From positions 111,799,181 to 111,863,180 of the forward strand of contig NC_031768.1 of the NCBI RefSeq assembly GCF_001522545.3: 64,000 bases of DNA. Direction: 5' to 3'. A program made the position numbers and the translations under genes. The notes beneath the pieces are model-generated. The model made no database searches. It was not told where the DNA came from and saw nothing but the letters and a program-made list of their open reading frames with translations. This DNA is from Parus major (taxonomy: Eukaryota > Chordata > Aves > Passeriformes > Paridae). Numbering within the stretch: the stretch's first letter is position 1; each line of letters opens with the position of its first letter. This document shows, piece after piece, positions 50,176-62,190 of the stretch.

Positions 50176-53100
50176 TTTATATGATCTCTTATTTTATCAA
50201 CCAAGAACATGGATTAAGAACATGTGGTAGTTCACTTAGAGAGGTGTAATACAAGACAGGAGGAATGGATGGGGACAGGAAAAATGAGGGAGGTGCTGCT
50301 GTAGCTTAAGGTAACATCAGATATTGAAGCAGTTGGGTATCTGTGCAATGACACTGAAGTCTGTTTCAGGACTGGTTATACAAAACCTCTGTTTCCTGTC
50401 AATTCCTGATTTCCTTCATAGTGACAGAATTCCCTACTGATGCCTTCTGCTCCAAGTGAATACCAGGTGGAATGATTGTTGGGCTTTTTGACACTGCAGT
50501 AAATGCTTTGAAGGTACAGGACCTTGCAGCTATCCAAGGCTTCAGATCTATTCAGGAAGGGTTTCTGAAATGTGGAAGAAACCAAAAAGATCACAGTTTG
50601 ATCCTGTCCCTTAGGGGCTTTATGAAAATTGAGCAGATAACATCAACCCATCAAAAATTATAATCAAGTGTGGGTTTGATTGTTTACACATTTCCCGAAT
50701 TCTGACCTGTCTTGACATCTCAGGATGTATCAATGATAAATTCAGGCAACCTCTTGACTGATGAATTTATGCACAATTATCTTCTCATTTTCAGTCATTT
50801 CCAGGTCACAGCACATTAAGATCAAGTGCTTCTTGTTGTGAAATGGAAAACCAGAATAGAAATAAACATACCCTTCGTAAAATCTTCTTGTGCGGAGAAT
50901 TAGTATATGAAACAGCATGTGCACACTTGCAAAATCAATGTATCAGTCAGGATTTGTGTGGAAGCTGATGCAGAACCAGGTGAAACAAATATTTAAATTT
51001 CAGTAATTAGGCCATGCTGAATTCTGATGGTGACATTTTACCTTTTTAACTGAAAGAAGGCAGTTCAGTGCGTATCTAGGATGCAGTAGGATCAAGTGCA
51101 CACAACTTTCAGGCCACAGTGATGTTGATAATTAGGTTTGACATTTGTTATTTGCACAGGCTGGAGGAGAGACAGCCTGTGGAAGTTCTGGCTTGTTGGG
51201 TTTTTTTGTTTTGTTTTTTTCTCATACCACCACTTTTTTTACAAGGGGTTTGGAATTTTGTGGCTTGTGTGGTGGTGGTCATATCCAAAAGCACATCTCG
51301 AGTAGAAGCAGAAAGTGCAGGATGAGAGCTGGAATACAGAGAGCTATTGCAGCTCACTTGAAGATATTGTGGAAGAAAAGCATTTAGGGACTTTAGACAT
51401 TCTTAGGAGGGGTTTGTATATTGGTTTGCCTCAAGTGGTTTTTTAATCTGTCCTCCAGTGTACAAAATAGCTCAAAATTCAGAATTTCACTGCAGTAATT
51501 GACACCTTCTCACCTTAATTCTTCTATAATTAGCTTTAAATTGCTCTCTCCCTCCTTTTATTTCTGAAACCTGTCATTACCTCAAGACAAATCCAACAGC
51601 TACCCATGATTGCACTTAGGGAAATGTTTTACAGACAACGAACTCCCAAGTGGAGCTTTAACCAGCTCTGGACTGAATGGACTGAGCCCCCTTGTGAGAG
51701 CACCCAAGCTCAGCCTACAATACAGAACCTGGCTCAAGATGTGTGCTTTGGTTTAACAAGGCTCAGCTCATCTCCTGAAACTGAAATTGCTGAGGGAAAA
51801 GTGGGGAGATGCAAAGAATCTCACATTGTGAAGGACTTGAATCAAAATGAAGGAGCTGATCCTTCCTTTAACAGGAGTAAAGCTGCAAGGGCCACCTTGG
51901 CAAGTGCAGCAGCAAATCCTGAGCTCTGTGATCACCAGGGACAGGCAAGGAGCTGATGGGACACTGCAACACTGCTGTTCCTTTAAGGCACTGAAACCTC
52001 CTTCACACAGTGTTAAAAGGTAATCTTCAGCAGACTTCCTGGAGCCCACTCTCAGAACGCTGTGTCTCACCCTGTGGTTTCCTGCAAACAACAGAAAATT
52101 GCAGCCTTAAAATAGAACATTGGTCTTGTCAGAAGAAAAACGGAGGTGGGACAGAAAGAACATTGAATAGATTATGGCTGGGGTTTTCTTTTCACTTACA
52201 TTCAGTAAAGTAGCAACAGGCATGACAAACGGGACTGAAACAGGTAAAGAAAGTTTCTGTTTATAGCAATCCTCAGTGCTCAGATTTCACCCCGTATTTT
52301 TGAAACCTCTTCCTCCAAAATAATCCTATCCAACACAGAGAACTGTGCTAGTGGTGTTTAAATTGAATTAGTTCTTTGAATTCAGTTGCACTGAATGGGG
52401 TTTTGTAAATACCTAATGTCTGTTAGGATTCAGCAAAGACGTTATGAAGTTACTACCAAGAGTGCAAATCAGTGCCCATCTGGTGACATCTTTTTCTGCC
52501 ATCTCTCCTTCCTAATTATACACTTTAGGATTGGGACTCCCATTCCTTACTTTGACAAACACTTATTTTATATTTATTTAGCATTTACTATCCCCTGAAG
52601 CATTCTTTTAAAGTGAAACTAGTCTCTTGCAGTGTCTCAAATCCATGGACTGAGTTAAAAAAACAAAATTAAAAAATCTAAATTACCATTTAGATGTCAA
52701 TTGTATCTAAATGATATCATAAAAATAAAATGCCTTAAGATGGTAATTAAGTCTCAACAAGAGAAAAACTTCCCTGAATAACCAATTTTTCTCTTGGAGC
52801 TGGCTTTGGATGCAGCCACCAGGTGTCTTCAGAGCACAAAAATGCAATTAGTGGTAGGAGTGTTTTGGCTCAAGTGGAGCCCTGCTGTGTGTGCAGTTAC
52901 ACTCAAGGAGTTTTCTTCCATAAATATTTTCCATTTAGGCTGGATTGGAATTTTTGTCAGGCTTTTTCAGTTCTTCACAAACATCAGTAGGATTTTCCTG
53001 ATCATCACACACTTCATCCAAACACAAAATTTTTGATAAAGGAAAGAAATCCAAACATAACATTTCAGAAAGTTGTTCCATTATTTTTTTCCAAAACACT

Positions 53101-55533
53101 ACCCTGGGAAAAAAAATCCTGGTAATTTAGTAAGCATCTAGTAGCATTTGGTAAGCATTTCCATCATAAGCAGAGGTGACAATTGTTATATACAAAATTT
53201 CCATTTGCGTTCAATTTGGTTCTAACTTTATGAAGGAATTTCGCACAGGCAGAAGTTTTTGGGCAGGTTCAGCTAAGTGCTTCAATGTCTTAAAAATATT
53301 TAGGGGAAAAATCAATCTTGAAGACATGCTGAGAAAGGAATACACAAAATCCAAATTACTTGTCCTTATGAAGATGCTGAGAACAAGCAGCAGAAACAAT
53401 CATCCCTTACAGTGCAGATGGTTGTGTGAATAGTGAATTTTTTAAACTTCTTAACTGATTGATGTTGAATTAGTCATGCAGAAGCACTGAACAAGTTTAA
53501 AATCCTGTTTTGCATCCCTCCTTTCTGCTATCTTGCTTCTTGAAAATCAAAACCTCACTTCCAGAAGCAACCTCACTTCCAGAAGCATCTTTCAAAAAAC
53601 CAAAAAAAAACCCTGCAGCTTCGTTCATTGCCCTGTGAGGTGAGCCAGGAGCCAGAGAAGGGGAGATGTTTTTTAAACCCTCAGGATCACCTTCTCTTTC
53701 CAATGCCCAGACAATTAAGGTTTCTCCAGTCATGTTGATAAAAAGGGTATTAGTGTACATTCTTCAGGTAATGCTGGCTCAGAGCAATTATCAAGTTCAC
53801 AATAAGATCTGGCCTCATAATTAAAGCTGTCTGTAGCTATTAAGCATTACAGGTGGAGAACAGAAACCAAAGCAGTGCTCAGTGCACCCTGCAGATAATG
53901 GGTCTTATTTTATTACCACAGCAGAGCCTCCCAATTTAATTTAAGAGGATGATAATGATAATAACTGAGAAATATTCAGTAACCAGCTAGGTTACTTAAT
54001 CCAGTAACTCCAGAACCTGAGGGTTCAGGTACTTCTGAACCATGGCCAAAGGTTTTGGTAGCATTCAATCCTGAGCTTGAAATCTGGAAATCCTACAAGT
54101 TCTAGGTCCAGTCTGCAGTCAAATTATCCCTAATTTCACAGTATATCTTCAATTATTTAGCTTAACCACATCTAATTATCATCCCACTTTCAACTTTGAA
54201 TGGCCAGTTTTTGAGTAAGAGGCTCTGCTAATTTGGACTGATGTGAGGACTACACTGTGCCCCATATCCTCCTGTGATAAGGCACTGCTAAAATGACACA
54301 AATTACTACAAATATCAATATAATGTTTATAGGAGCATTACACAAACAAAAGTCTTGCAAGTCAGTCTCTACAGAACCATGATGGAAATATTCTTTTTTT
54401 AAATGCACTTCCTTCTTACCCCTTCTGAACTTGTTTGGTTTTTATTTTGGTCAAAAGTAAGCTGAGAGTTGAAGCCAACTTATTTAAGCTTTGTATGTCG
54501 CAAAGCTATCCACAGAAAAAACAATGAGAGCCCCAGAAAACCCTCCAGCCTACACCAGAAAAACTACATTAGTGTTTCTTTAAAATGGGGGAAAAAAAGG
54601 GAAAATTACTAAAATTCAATTTCTATTTGCAAAATTGCATTCCTCAAAAAATAACCCAATGGAAATATAAACAACTACAATTACTAATATAAAATCTTCC
54701 ATCATTCCTTGAGAAGCCTTCTCTGAAGCTTGGGGAAGGTGTTTAATTAAATTAATTTAATTAATTGTGTTGTAGAATTGTTGTGCTCATTACAAGGGAT
54801 TGAAGAATCCTCTCTATCTGCTGCTGGAACATCTTCATCTGTTGGAAAAGATGAGAAGTTCAGTACCCTGAGTAGTACAGCAGCAAAATATTTGATAGGT
54901 ATGTGAGAACAAGTGAAACAACTCCTAACTGTGCCTTCACATTTTGTATATTCACACTGTATAATGTGCCACTGTATTTCCATCTGTGCACTGATCCAAA
55001 CTTCCTCCAAATGCTTCAGCGGTGAACTCCGAGCATCTGTGTATTTTAACAAGGCTCTTTCTTCTTCTCTTGAGGTCAGAGGGACATGGAAGACTCCGGT
55101 CCTTAATCATGGCCAAAGTGATCCATGCTGATAAATGCTGATCCTGGGAGAGGAAAGAACTTTTTAAGCCAAAAGGAGGATATCTTAGTCATGCTGCTTG
55201 GAAACTTGCAGTTTGTTGTGAATGTTGATGGTGTAAAATGATGCTGGTTCTGACCAAGGACAACTGAAGACAACAAAAGTGATACATGTGCATGGCTTGT
55301 GAGACTCTCTGGTGTGTGGCATTGGTTATGTCAGAGGATATTGGATCATTACAAACCTGTTGATATTTTGTTCCCTAGTTCATTTTTTGGGTTAATTTCT
55401 TTCTTGATGTTTTTCTTGCATAAGTAAGTTCCTGTCATTAACAGAGCAGACTGCATTCACTGCAGTGTTACCAACTCACAACTCTGTGTTCAATTTTCTT
55501 TATGCCTACTACCTGGCAGGTGAAGAGAAGTTA
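50176..55533. other. Region between CGGBP1 and N6AMT1, including N6AMT1 3' UTR
   Basis: The two genes converge here. No further exons or RNA genes were recognised. The right-hand part must include the N6AMT1 3' UTR, with possible minus-strand poly(A) hexamers near 54436 (AATAAA) and 54740 (ATTAAA), neither decisive. An AT-rich palindromic stretch lies at about 54741-54768. The open frame at 51606-51956 lacks any domain signature. Confidence 0.55.
53551..53586 (+). repeat. 18-bp exact tandem duplication
   Basis: The unit 'aacctcacttccagaagc' occurs twice, back to back, at 53551-53568 and 53569-53586. Confidence 0.9.
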
Positions 55534-58500
55534 TCAAGACTTCCTGAATCTGAGGATTGTCAGCATCTCTGGTCCCGCTTGCCTGGAAAGTATTTGTGTG
55601 CCTTTTAAGCCACTTTTCTTCATTGTTTCCAGAATTTCATCTGTAATGGAAAGTGCAGTGTTTACAAATAAGTTGAAATTGGTTATAGAAGATAGTTCTA
55701 AGGTATCTGCCAAACTGTAAAGCAAAGTTTATAAACTCTGCCCTCTTTCAGACAGGAATTTTTATGCAAAATAATCTCCTACCAAACGCAAATAAAGCTC
55801 ATAATTTACAAACTGAAGTTTGGTGTTTTTCTAGAATTCTGCATGAAGCTAAACTGTAAGACAAAGCGAGCTCTGTAGCATCTTTTCATAAAAGCTGCCT
55901 AATAAAGCAGGTATGAAGAATAATCTTGACATTACATGATCATTTGTGGCCATTAAGCATTAGATCAGAAGGAAAAAGTCCAAATCTTTTCTCACACCTG
56001 TAAAATTAAAGACATCATATTTCCCACTAAGCCTTTTAGGTTAATACCACCGTTCTCTTCCATAAGAAAAAACTGGCCTGGCATCATTAATTAATTCAGA
56101 TTTTATTAATCCACTTTCAGACTTGAAACTGAAATCCTGCAGAGCTGCTAGGGTCCCACACACTTTCACTTTCCAAACTAGCTTGGGGAGTTCTTAGCTT
56201 TGATAAATTTGCCTGCATTTTTGGTCTAGCTGTGATCAACATTTTGATTTATACCATGTTCAACCTGGTTTGGCACATTGGAATGTCCAAGGACACTGAT
56301 CACCTGGATTATTTTCTTTAATTGTGACCAAGTAGAATAATCCTCCTGGTGAAAGCAGGTCTGGTACTAATGGGAAAACTCTATCCATTACTTCTCTGCC
56401 CTGTTTGCCCCCAGCCCAGGATGCCTCTATTCCATGGCTTTTCACCTATGAAGGAGGAAAACAAAGATTTTCATAATACAGAATGACAGAACTGTCACAA
56501 CAACAGACACCAGCAGTACTATTTTTACTCTGTATTTCAAAATTTTCCTACCTCTTCAGAAGGTGTTACCACATATGGTGGGTTAAACAGCAGTAGATCA
56601 ACCTTCCCATTTAATCTTGGGGATAATCCTTTGACCTGTAGGTGAAGTTGATGATTGTGTGACGTTTCTTTTTGGGAACATGAAGAATGCAAATGTTTTG
56701 TAAAAATACAGTCACATAGTGCAGTTGTTCAGCCATTTTAAATCCCATTTATTGTGGCCTACCTGCATCATCTTTTATAAATGTATAAAATGGTTAAAGA
56801 AATGAGAAAAAATATCTTTTCTCCTCATCAAATTTTGTAAGAAACTAAAGGCAACAACAGACATAATTAAATTCTAATTAAATCATAAAAGGCTGAGAAC
56901 CAAGAATACCATAACTTTAGACAAAGGGCTATGATAATGACAGGCCACTATAAAATTCCTTGTCCAGCACTTTCCAAACTATATCTACAGTTTGGTTTCT
57001 TTTTCAATTAATACAATGAATTTTTAGAGCCTAATTTTGAATTTTAGAGCTTGAGTAGTTGGTTGGGGTTTTTTTGGCAGGGGGTGATGTCCAGAGGTCC
57101 CTTCCAACCCTAACTATTGTGTGACTCCATGGTCTCCAGTAAGCATTAAGAAATTGTACAAACTATGAAGAAGATACTATTGAAACCTCTCTCTCACCAA
57201 GTCAGTAATGATGGGCTGCAGGTGAACATTGTTAAGCAGAGCTGTCTCCTGGGTACAGTAAGCTGCCATGGGGTTGATATCTGTGCATCTAAATGGGAAA
57301 TATTACAAAGTGTAAGTTATAGGCTGCTGTACCTGGAGGTTTAACCCTATGAACCACAAGCTAGTTTATAAAACCACAGAATATTGTGAGTTAAAAAGGA
57401 CCCACAAGGATTAAACCCAGCCAACACAAGTGCAGACTTAGCAATTTGACTGAGAAATGGGAAAATGGATTTCAAGTCACAACACTACTCCATTTGTTAC
57501 AGAACCTGAAGTAAATAATTCAGGCTGCACCATAAGCTCAGAAATGCTTCACGGGCTCTCTTTGCTTTGATTTATGTATCTACAGAATCGAGAAAAGAAT
57601 AGTTTTTAAAATGCGAAAATGATAAATACATATGAAAAGGCTAAGCATCCTGGGCTAAGCATCCTTTATTATTGCATGCAACAGTTTAGGTGCTGTTATA
57701 CTTACATGTACAGTGCACTGGGTCCAAGGATGGAAGAAGCCAGAAATGTTGAAACCACACCAGATCCTGATCCTATTTCAAGGCAGATCTCAACTCTAAA
57801 GAGAGAACACTCTGGATGACTTTTGTTTATAACAGACACAGAATTGGTCAAGACAGTTTTATAGACCATGCTGTCCTCCCAAACACGTTGAAGTACAGAA
57901 TCACAAAACATCCTGAGCTGAAAGGGACTCAGAAAGATGATCATCCAGTTCAACCCCTGGCCCTGCACAACCCCACCCTGTGCATCCCTGGCAGCGCTGT
58001 CCAAAGCCTGAGCTCTCTCAGGCTGGTGCTGTGACCATTCCCTGGGGAGCCTTTCCCATTGCCCCACCAGCCTCTGGGAGAAGAATCTTTTCCTGATATC
58101 CACCCTAACCCTTCCCGGCACAGCCTCAGGCCGTTCCCTCAGGTCACAGAGAGCAGGATCAGCGCTGCCCCTCCGCTGCCTCTCATGAGAAAGCTGCAGA
58201 CAGAGATGAGGTTTCCTCTTCTCCAGGCTGAAGAAGCCAAGCGCCCTCAGCCCCTCCCGGCACGGCTTCCCCTGCAGGCCCTTCCCCATCTCCGCAGCCC
58301 CTCTGGACGTTCTCTAACGGCTTTAATTAGAGATTAAAGATTAAAAATTAGAGATTCATTTAACTGTGCCCGCAATCCCCCCTCAGCTCACCCCGCCCTG
58401 CCGTACCGAGCCTCCCGCAGGCTGCCCGCGTCCCGCTCCAGCGCATCGAGCAGCAGGAAGGTGTCCTCGGCCGGCTCGTACACGTCCCGAAAGGGCCCCC

Positions 58501-58540
58501 GCGGGCCCAGGTGCTCGTAGCGCGGGGTGGGCAGCGCCAT
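55534..58540 (-). CDS. N6AMT1: N6AMT1 (HEMK2), eRF1 glutamine methyltransferase catalytic subunit
   Basis: Six exons give 648 nt and 215 aa, against 214 in human: 58407-58540 (start ATG at 58540), 57706-57795, 57198-57288, 56552-56635, 56304-56445 and 55534-55640. All junctions are GT-AG and in phase. Visible motifs are '[17 protein letters not shown]' near the N-terminus, the SAM-binding loop '[11 protein letters not shown]' (about residue 47), 'CTDINP' that follows motif II, the catalytic NPPY in '[14 protein letters not shown]' (about residue 124), and '[20 protein letters not shown]'. It is a class I SAM-dependent methyltransferase of the HemK/PrmC type. With TRMT112 it methylates Gln of the GGQ loop in eRF1; DNA 6mA and histone H4K12 methylation have also been reported. 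The start was chosen by alignment to the human N-terminus; an in-frame ATG seven codons upstream exists. CR1 fragments lie in introns 1, 2 and 3. Confidence 0.95.
57055..57130 (+). mobile_element. CR1 3'-end remnant in N6AMT1 intron 3
   Basis: 'gtccagaggtcccttccaac' followed by 'cctaactattgtgtgactcc' is the CR1 3' terminus in sense orientation on the plus strand, antisense to the gene. Only about 75 bp remain. Confidence 0.7.
57365..57430 (-). mobile_element. CR1 3'-end remnant in N6AMT1 intron 2
   Basis: 'accacagaatattgtgagtt' with 'aaaaaggacccacaaggatt' resembles the reverse complement of the CR1 3' end ('cagaatatcctgagttggaa...ggacccacaaggatcatcg'). It is short and diverged. Confidence 0.55.
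57897..58325 (-). mobile_element. CR1 LINE 3' fragment filling N6AMT1 intron 1
   Basis: From the plus strand it begins with the reversed 3' end 'agaatcacaaaacatcctga'. It continues through 'gggagaagaatcttttcctg' near 58077 and 'ctccaggctgaagaagccaa' near 58221, and ends in the 'aggcccttccccatctccgc' segment. It is in the same transcriptional sense as N6AMT1 and occupies about 430 of the 611 bp of intron 1. A minus-strand open frame runs from the CR1 through the intron into exon 2. Confidence 0.85.
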
Positions 58541-58770
58541 CCCGGCCCTCCCGGCCCGCATCCGGGGGAAGGGGAGGGACGAGGAGAGGAACATCCCTCA
58601 GCATCGCTCCGTGCCGCTCGGATGTGCTCGCCCAGAAGTTCCACCGGTTCGGTGCGGTCTGGTGGCCCGGATCGGACGGGAAACAGCGTCGGTGTGGCGG
58701 CGCTGCCCGCCGGCGGTGCCCCTGAGGGGGAGAGGCAGAGCGCTGCTGCTGCTCCTGCTCCGGCCTGCGG
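58340..58770 (-). promoter_or_regulatory. CpG-island promoter of N6AMT1
   Basis: CpG-dense sequence covers exon 1 and about 230 bp upstream of the ATG at 58540. I see no TATA box. The overlapping open frames on both strands in this island are compositional. The start site probably lies between about 58560 and 58700. Confidence 0.7.
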
Positions 58771-58994
58771 TGTCGGCCGTGCCGATTGTGTTTCCCTTAC
58801 GGGAACGACCACAGGGAGTCAGCACAAACCCGGAGGAAAGAGGTGCTGAGGGAGCTTCTGAAACACACGGGGGAAACCCTTCTATCCCTAGCCAGTAAAG
58901 CTCCGTTTTCTATTAATAAAAAAGACTATACTTCTGTGGTTCTTAGCCAGCAACGCTAGACAGCATCCTTCTGTACCAAGCATCTGAACTTCAG

Positions 58995-59082
58995 AGTCGC
59001 AGAAACACAGATTGGTTTGGGTTGAAATGGACATTAAAGCTCACCTCATTCCACCCCTGCCATGGGCAAGGACGCCTGTTCA
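58995..59082 (-). mobile_element. CR1 3' tail remnant (first of two in tandem)
   Basis: 'ggtttgggttgaaatggaca' and 'ccacccctgccatgggcaag' match the reversed CR1 3' end. It stops where a second CR1 3' end begins, consistent with one CR1 inserting into, or beside, another. Confidence 0.75.
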
Positions 59083-59605
59083 ATCACAAAATCATAGCAT
59101 GGTTTGGGCTGGAAGCTCATCCAGTGCCACCCCTGCCATGGGCAGGGACACCTTCCACTGTCCCAGGCTGCTCCAAGTCCCATCCAGCCTGGCCTTGGGC
59201 ACTTCCAGGGATCCAGGGGCAGCCACAGCTGCTCTGGGCACCCTGTGCCAGGGCCTGCCCACCCTCACTCAGTGAAAGAATTTCTTCCTAATATTCAATG
59301 AACCTACTCTCAATCCATTTGAAGCCAATCCTTACTGTTCTGTCGCTCCAGCCCCTTGCAATGAGTCTCCATCTTCCTTGCAGGCTCCCTTTGGATAGTG
59401 GAAGGCTGCAATTAGATCATCCTGAAGCCTTTTCTTTTCCAGGCTGAACAATCCCAATTCTTTCAGCCTTTCCTCACAGCAGAGCTGCTCCATCTCTCTG
59501 ATCATCCTGGTGCCTCCTCTGAGCTCTCTCCAGCAGTTCCTCATCCTTCCTTTTGCTGGGACCCCAGGGCTGGAGGCAGTGCTCTAACAGAAATGAGGCT
59601 CTGCA
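59083..59605 (-). mobile_element. CR1 LINE 3' fragment
   Basis: The reversed CR1 3' end starts at 'caaaatcatagcatggtttg'. It is followed by 'ccaccctcactcagtgaaag' and 'aatttcttcctaatattcaa'. The minus-strand translation includes the CR1-typical 'ERLKELGLFSLEKKRLQDDL'. The copy ends near 'gggaccccagggctggaggc'. It is 5'-truncated. Confidence 0.9.
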
Positions 59606-62055
59606 AAATTAAGAATTGAGGAAAAATTTCAGGCCACCGATTGGATTAATAATTTTCTCTGCTCCACGAAACCCAAAGACATTCTGACCAAAAGCAGAAG
59701 AAAGAACTGAACAGATTCTAATTCCCATCAAATGTCTGTGTGGGATTATTAAGGCCCTGAACACTCAAATTCTGAGGGAGGTGACTGTCTAGGTCAATGA
59801 AGGAAAAAGATGATGTTAAAAAAGGCAGTGTAATCAGATATCCAGAGATTAATATTCACAGATCCAAAGACGAGGTTTTGACTCAAGGGTTGTTTTTGTC
59901 CTGTCAAGGAAATGAAACCACCAATCTTTATCTTAAAATAGGCTTCTTGCTCCACTACCTAAAAAAAAATCGAAGCAATTCTAGAAACTCAGAAGTTCAG
60001 AAAATTTCAGTTCCCAGAGTAAATTTATTCATGGACCTGATCTTGTACTAATATTACCTTTTCATTTAAAATGTTACTTTCTCTTCAGGAGACGATACCA
60101 GCTTTTTTTGGCTCCAAAGGAAATATAGTAGATGCTCCTTCATTTCATCTGCCCTCCCAAAGATTTGCTGCTATGCCAGAGAAACAAGTACTTGTAAAAC
60201 ATAGTAAGCTTGCATGAAATTCCATTCCTTTGGCCAAATGAAGTCATGTTAAGAGACAGAATTTTGCACTGTACCCATATTAGGAAAATTAATTCTTTGG
60301 ATATATTTTTTTATTCTCTCCAGGTGGTCAAGCTTTGCAGTGCAGTAGGAGAAATGACTTCATCTCCTTCAGCTGTACTGGTTATTATTTTTGGCTGTTT
60401 CATACTTCATGAAAACTGGTTAATTATTATTGGGGACTTTTTTTAATACTTCTAAGTCCTTGTGGGTGAATTTTATAAAACATTTATTTTTACTGCTTAT
60501 ATAACTACCTGCCTAAAATGTTTTTCTTGGTAGACAACTGTACTGTTTTTGCCAAAACAGATTCTATTTCAATTTTGGGAAATTGTTGGAAAGCTGATAT
60601 TCTCATTTTTCAGCGGTGCCCGTGCCATGTTATTAAACTGGGCTTTACAGAGATGAAAAATTGATCTTGACAGGAATCATAACCATTTGTTTACACTAAG
60701 CTGCATGGTTTCATCCCATCTGGAATTCAGCGCCATGCCTCTCATACAGAATCCTCACCCATGATTTCCTGTCAGCCCTCAAAGGCTTCCTCTGTAAAAT
60801 TCTCAAACATTTCACATCTCCTGGAAGAGACCTAGGCCTGTGCTGGACCTGGGAATTCTCCTGTTTTGCTGCATTTGAGGAAGTAGAGCCACCAGGATAA
60901 CTGCAAAGACAGAACTGCTAAGAGAAGGCTGGAAGAAACCTCATCATTTCTTTCTTGCCGAGCAAGTATCTTCCTAAAAGTAGATAATTTTCTTGCCCTC
61001 AGTATTTCTAATTAAAAGATAGCGCTCCCATGCTCTAGTAAGTAGAAATCTTGTAGATTCTGGCCTAAATACAGAGGATACATTTTATACTCAGTCTTCT
61101 GGCAAGTATATAAACTTAAGTAATTTTTCTCACAGTTTTTCTGTGTGGATTTGTAGGCAAAGAGAAGTTCTCATCAGCCCTTGCTCTACTTGACTAAATA
61201 AAGCATCCTCTTAAAAGTTTTCTGTCACAAGACATTATTTTCATTTCTCTTACCATACTTCTAGACTTTCTGCATATGGATTTAAGTCTGACTTCACCCT
61301 GAATGTGACTGGCACAAAATATTACAGGTAATGCCTTACTGATGCTTTGAAGAGTTTACAAGCTTCATTATCTCTTGTGGAACTTTCACGGTACATGCCA
61401 GGCTCATGGTTGTACTTGATTTGAGGAAATGTTTTTTTGCCTTTTGTGATCAGCTGTTTTTCCTAAGTTTTCCTCAATAATTTCCAAATAACTTGCTATA
61501 AAGTGAGAATTCTGTAGAATTTTATTTGTTTTAAGAGTTCCCTTTTTGCATGCCTATTGCTCACATTCTGATGATTTCATTTTAAATTGGTGACTCCTGA
61601 TTCCTTGCTGTCATCACAGTGATGCCAAGGATCCTGATAAAAAGACTAAGCACAGTCAGCCCCAAGACTGAAATTTTGGGAGTCACCAGTAGTGACTGAA
61701 TCTGTCATTATTCCTTTCCAGCACAGTATATGACTAGCTTTTATTCACTTTCTTGTTCACTTCATGCTCCTGCTGCCAATTCCAGCTTAGTTCATACTTT
61801 TACACATGACATCACATCTCAAGCTGCATGACAGCCTAGGCAGGTTAATTTTTGGTCTTTAAAAATTGAGACAGACACTGCAGAAATATAATAGTGTCCT
61901 GCCTCTGCCACATGTCCAAAATCATCACTGAGCTGTTCCTTTTAATTGTTATCCCAGGTTATTGGGTCCTGCTGTTTTCCTTCTTGTTCTCTTGAAAACA
62001 TGTCCAAACCTTTTTGCTTTAATATCTTCATAATAATATCTTCAATAGAAATACA
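59606..62055. other. Intergenic, no gene recognised
   Basis: This is AT-rich sequence upstream of N6AMT1 with short open frames only. In mammals LTN1 follows N6AMT1, but none of its exons (such as the C-terminal RING) is visible here. Confidence 0.6.
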
Positions 62056-62190
62056 AAATTATAAAATGGTTAGGGTTAGATGGGAATTTAAAGATCATCT
62101 CATTCGAATGCCCTGCCATGGGCAGGGTGACCTTCTACTAACCCAGCTTACCCAACCCTGTCCAACCTGGGCTTGAACACTTCAAATTTT
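62056..62190 (-). mobile_element. CR1 3' tail remnant
   Basis: 'ggttagggttagatgggaat', 'ttaaagatcatctcattcga' and 'tgccatgggcagggtgacct' match the reversed CR1 3' end, ending in 'tgtccaacctgggcttgaac'. About 135 bp remain. Confidence 0.85.

Noticed and set aside
51606..51956. 116-codon plus-strand open frame between CGGBP1 and N6AMT1
   Set aside because: There is no recognisable domain, no splice context and no homologue I can name. It is consistent with chance.
46107..55533. Search for HTR1F, the mammalian neighbour of CGGBP1
   Set aside because: A single long receptor-coding exon with seven membrane segments would be obvious and is not present.
59332..59544. 70-codon minus-strand open frame
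   Set aside because: It is CR1-derived sequence (contains the CR1-typical 'GLFSLEKKRL'), not a host gene.
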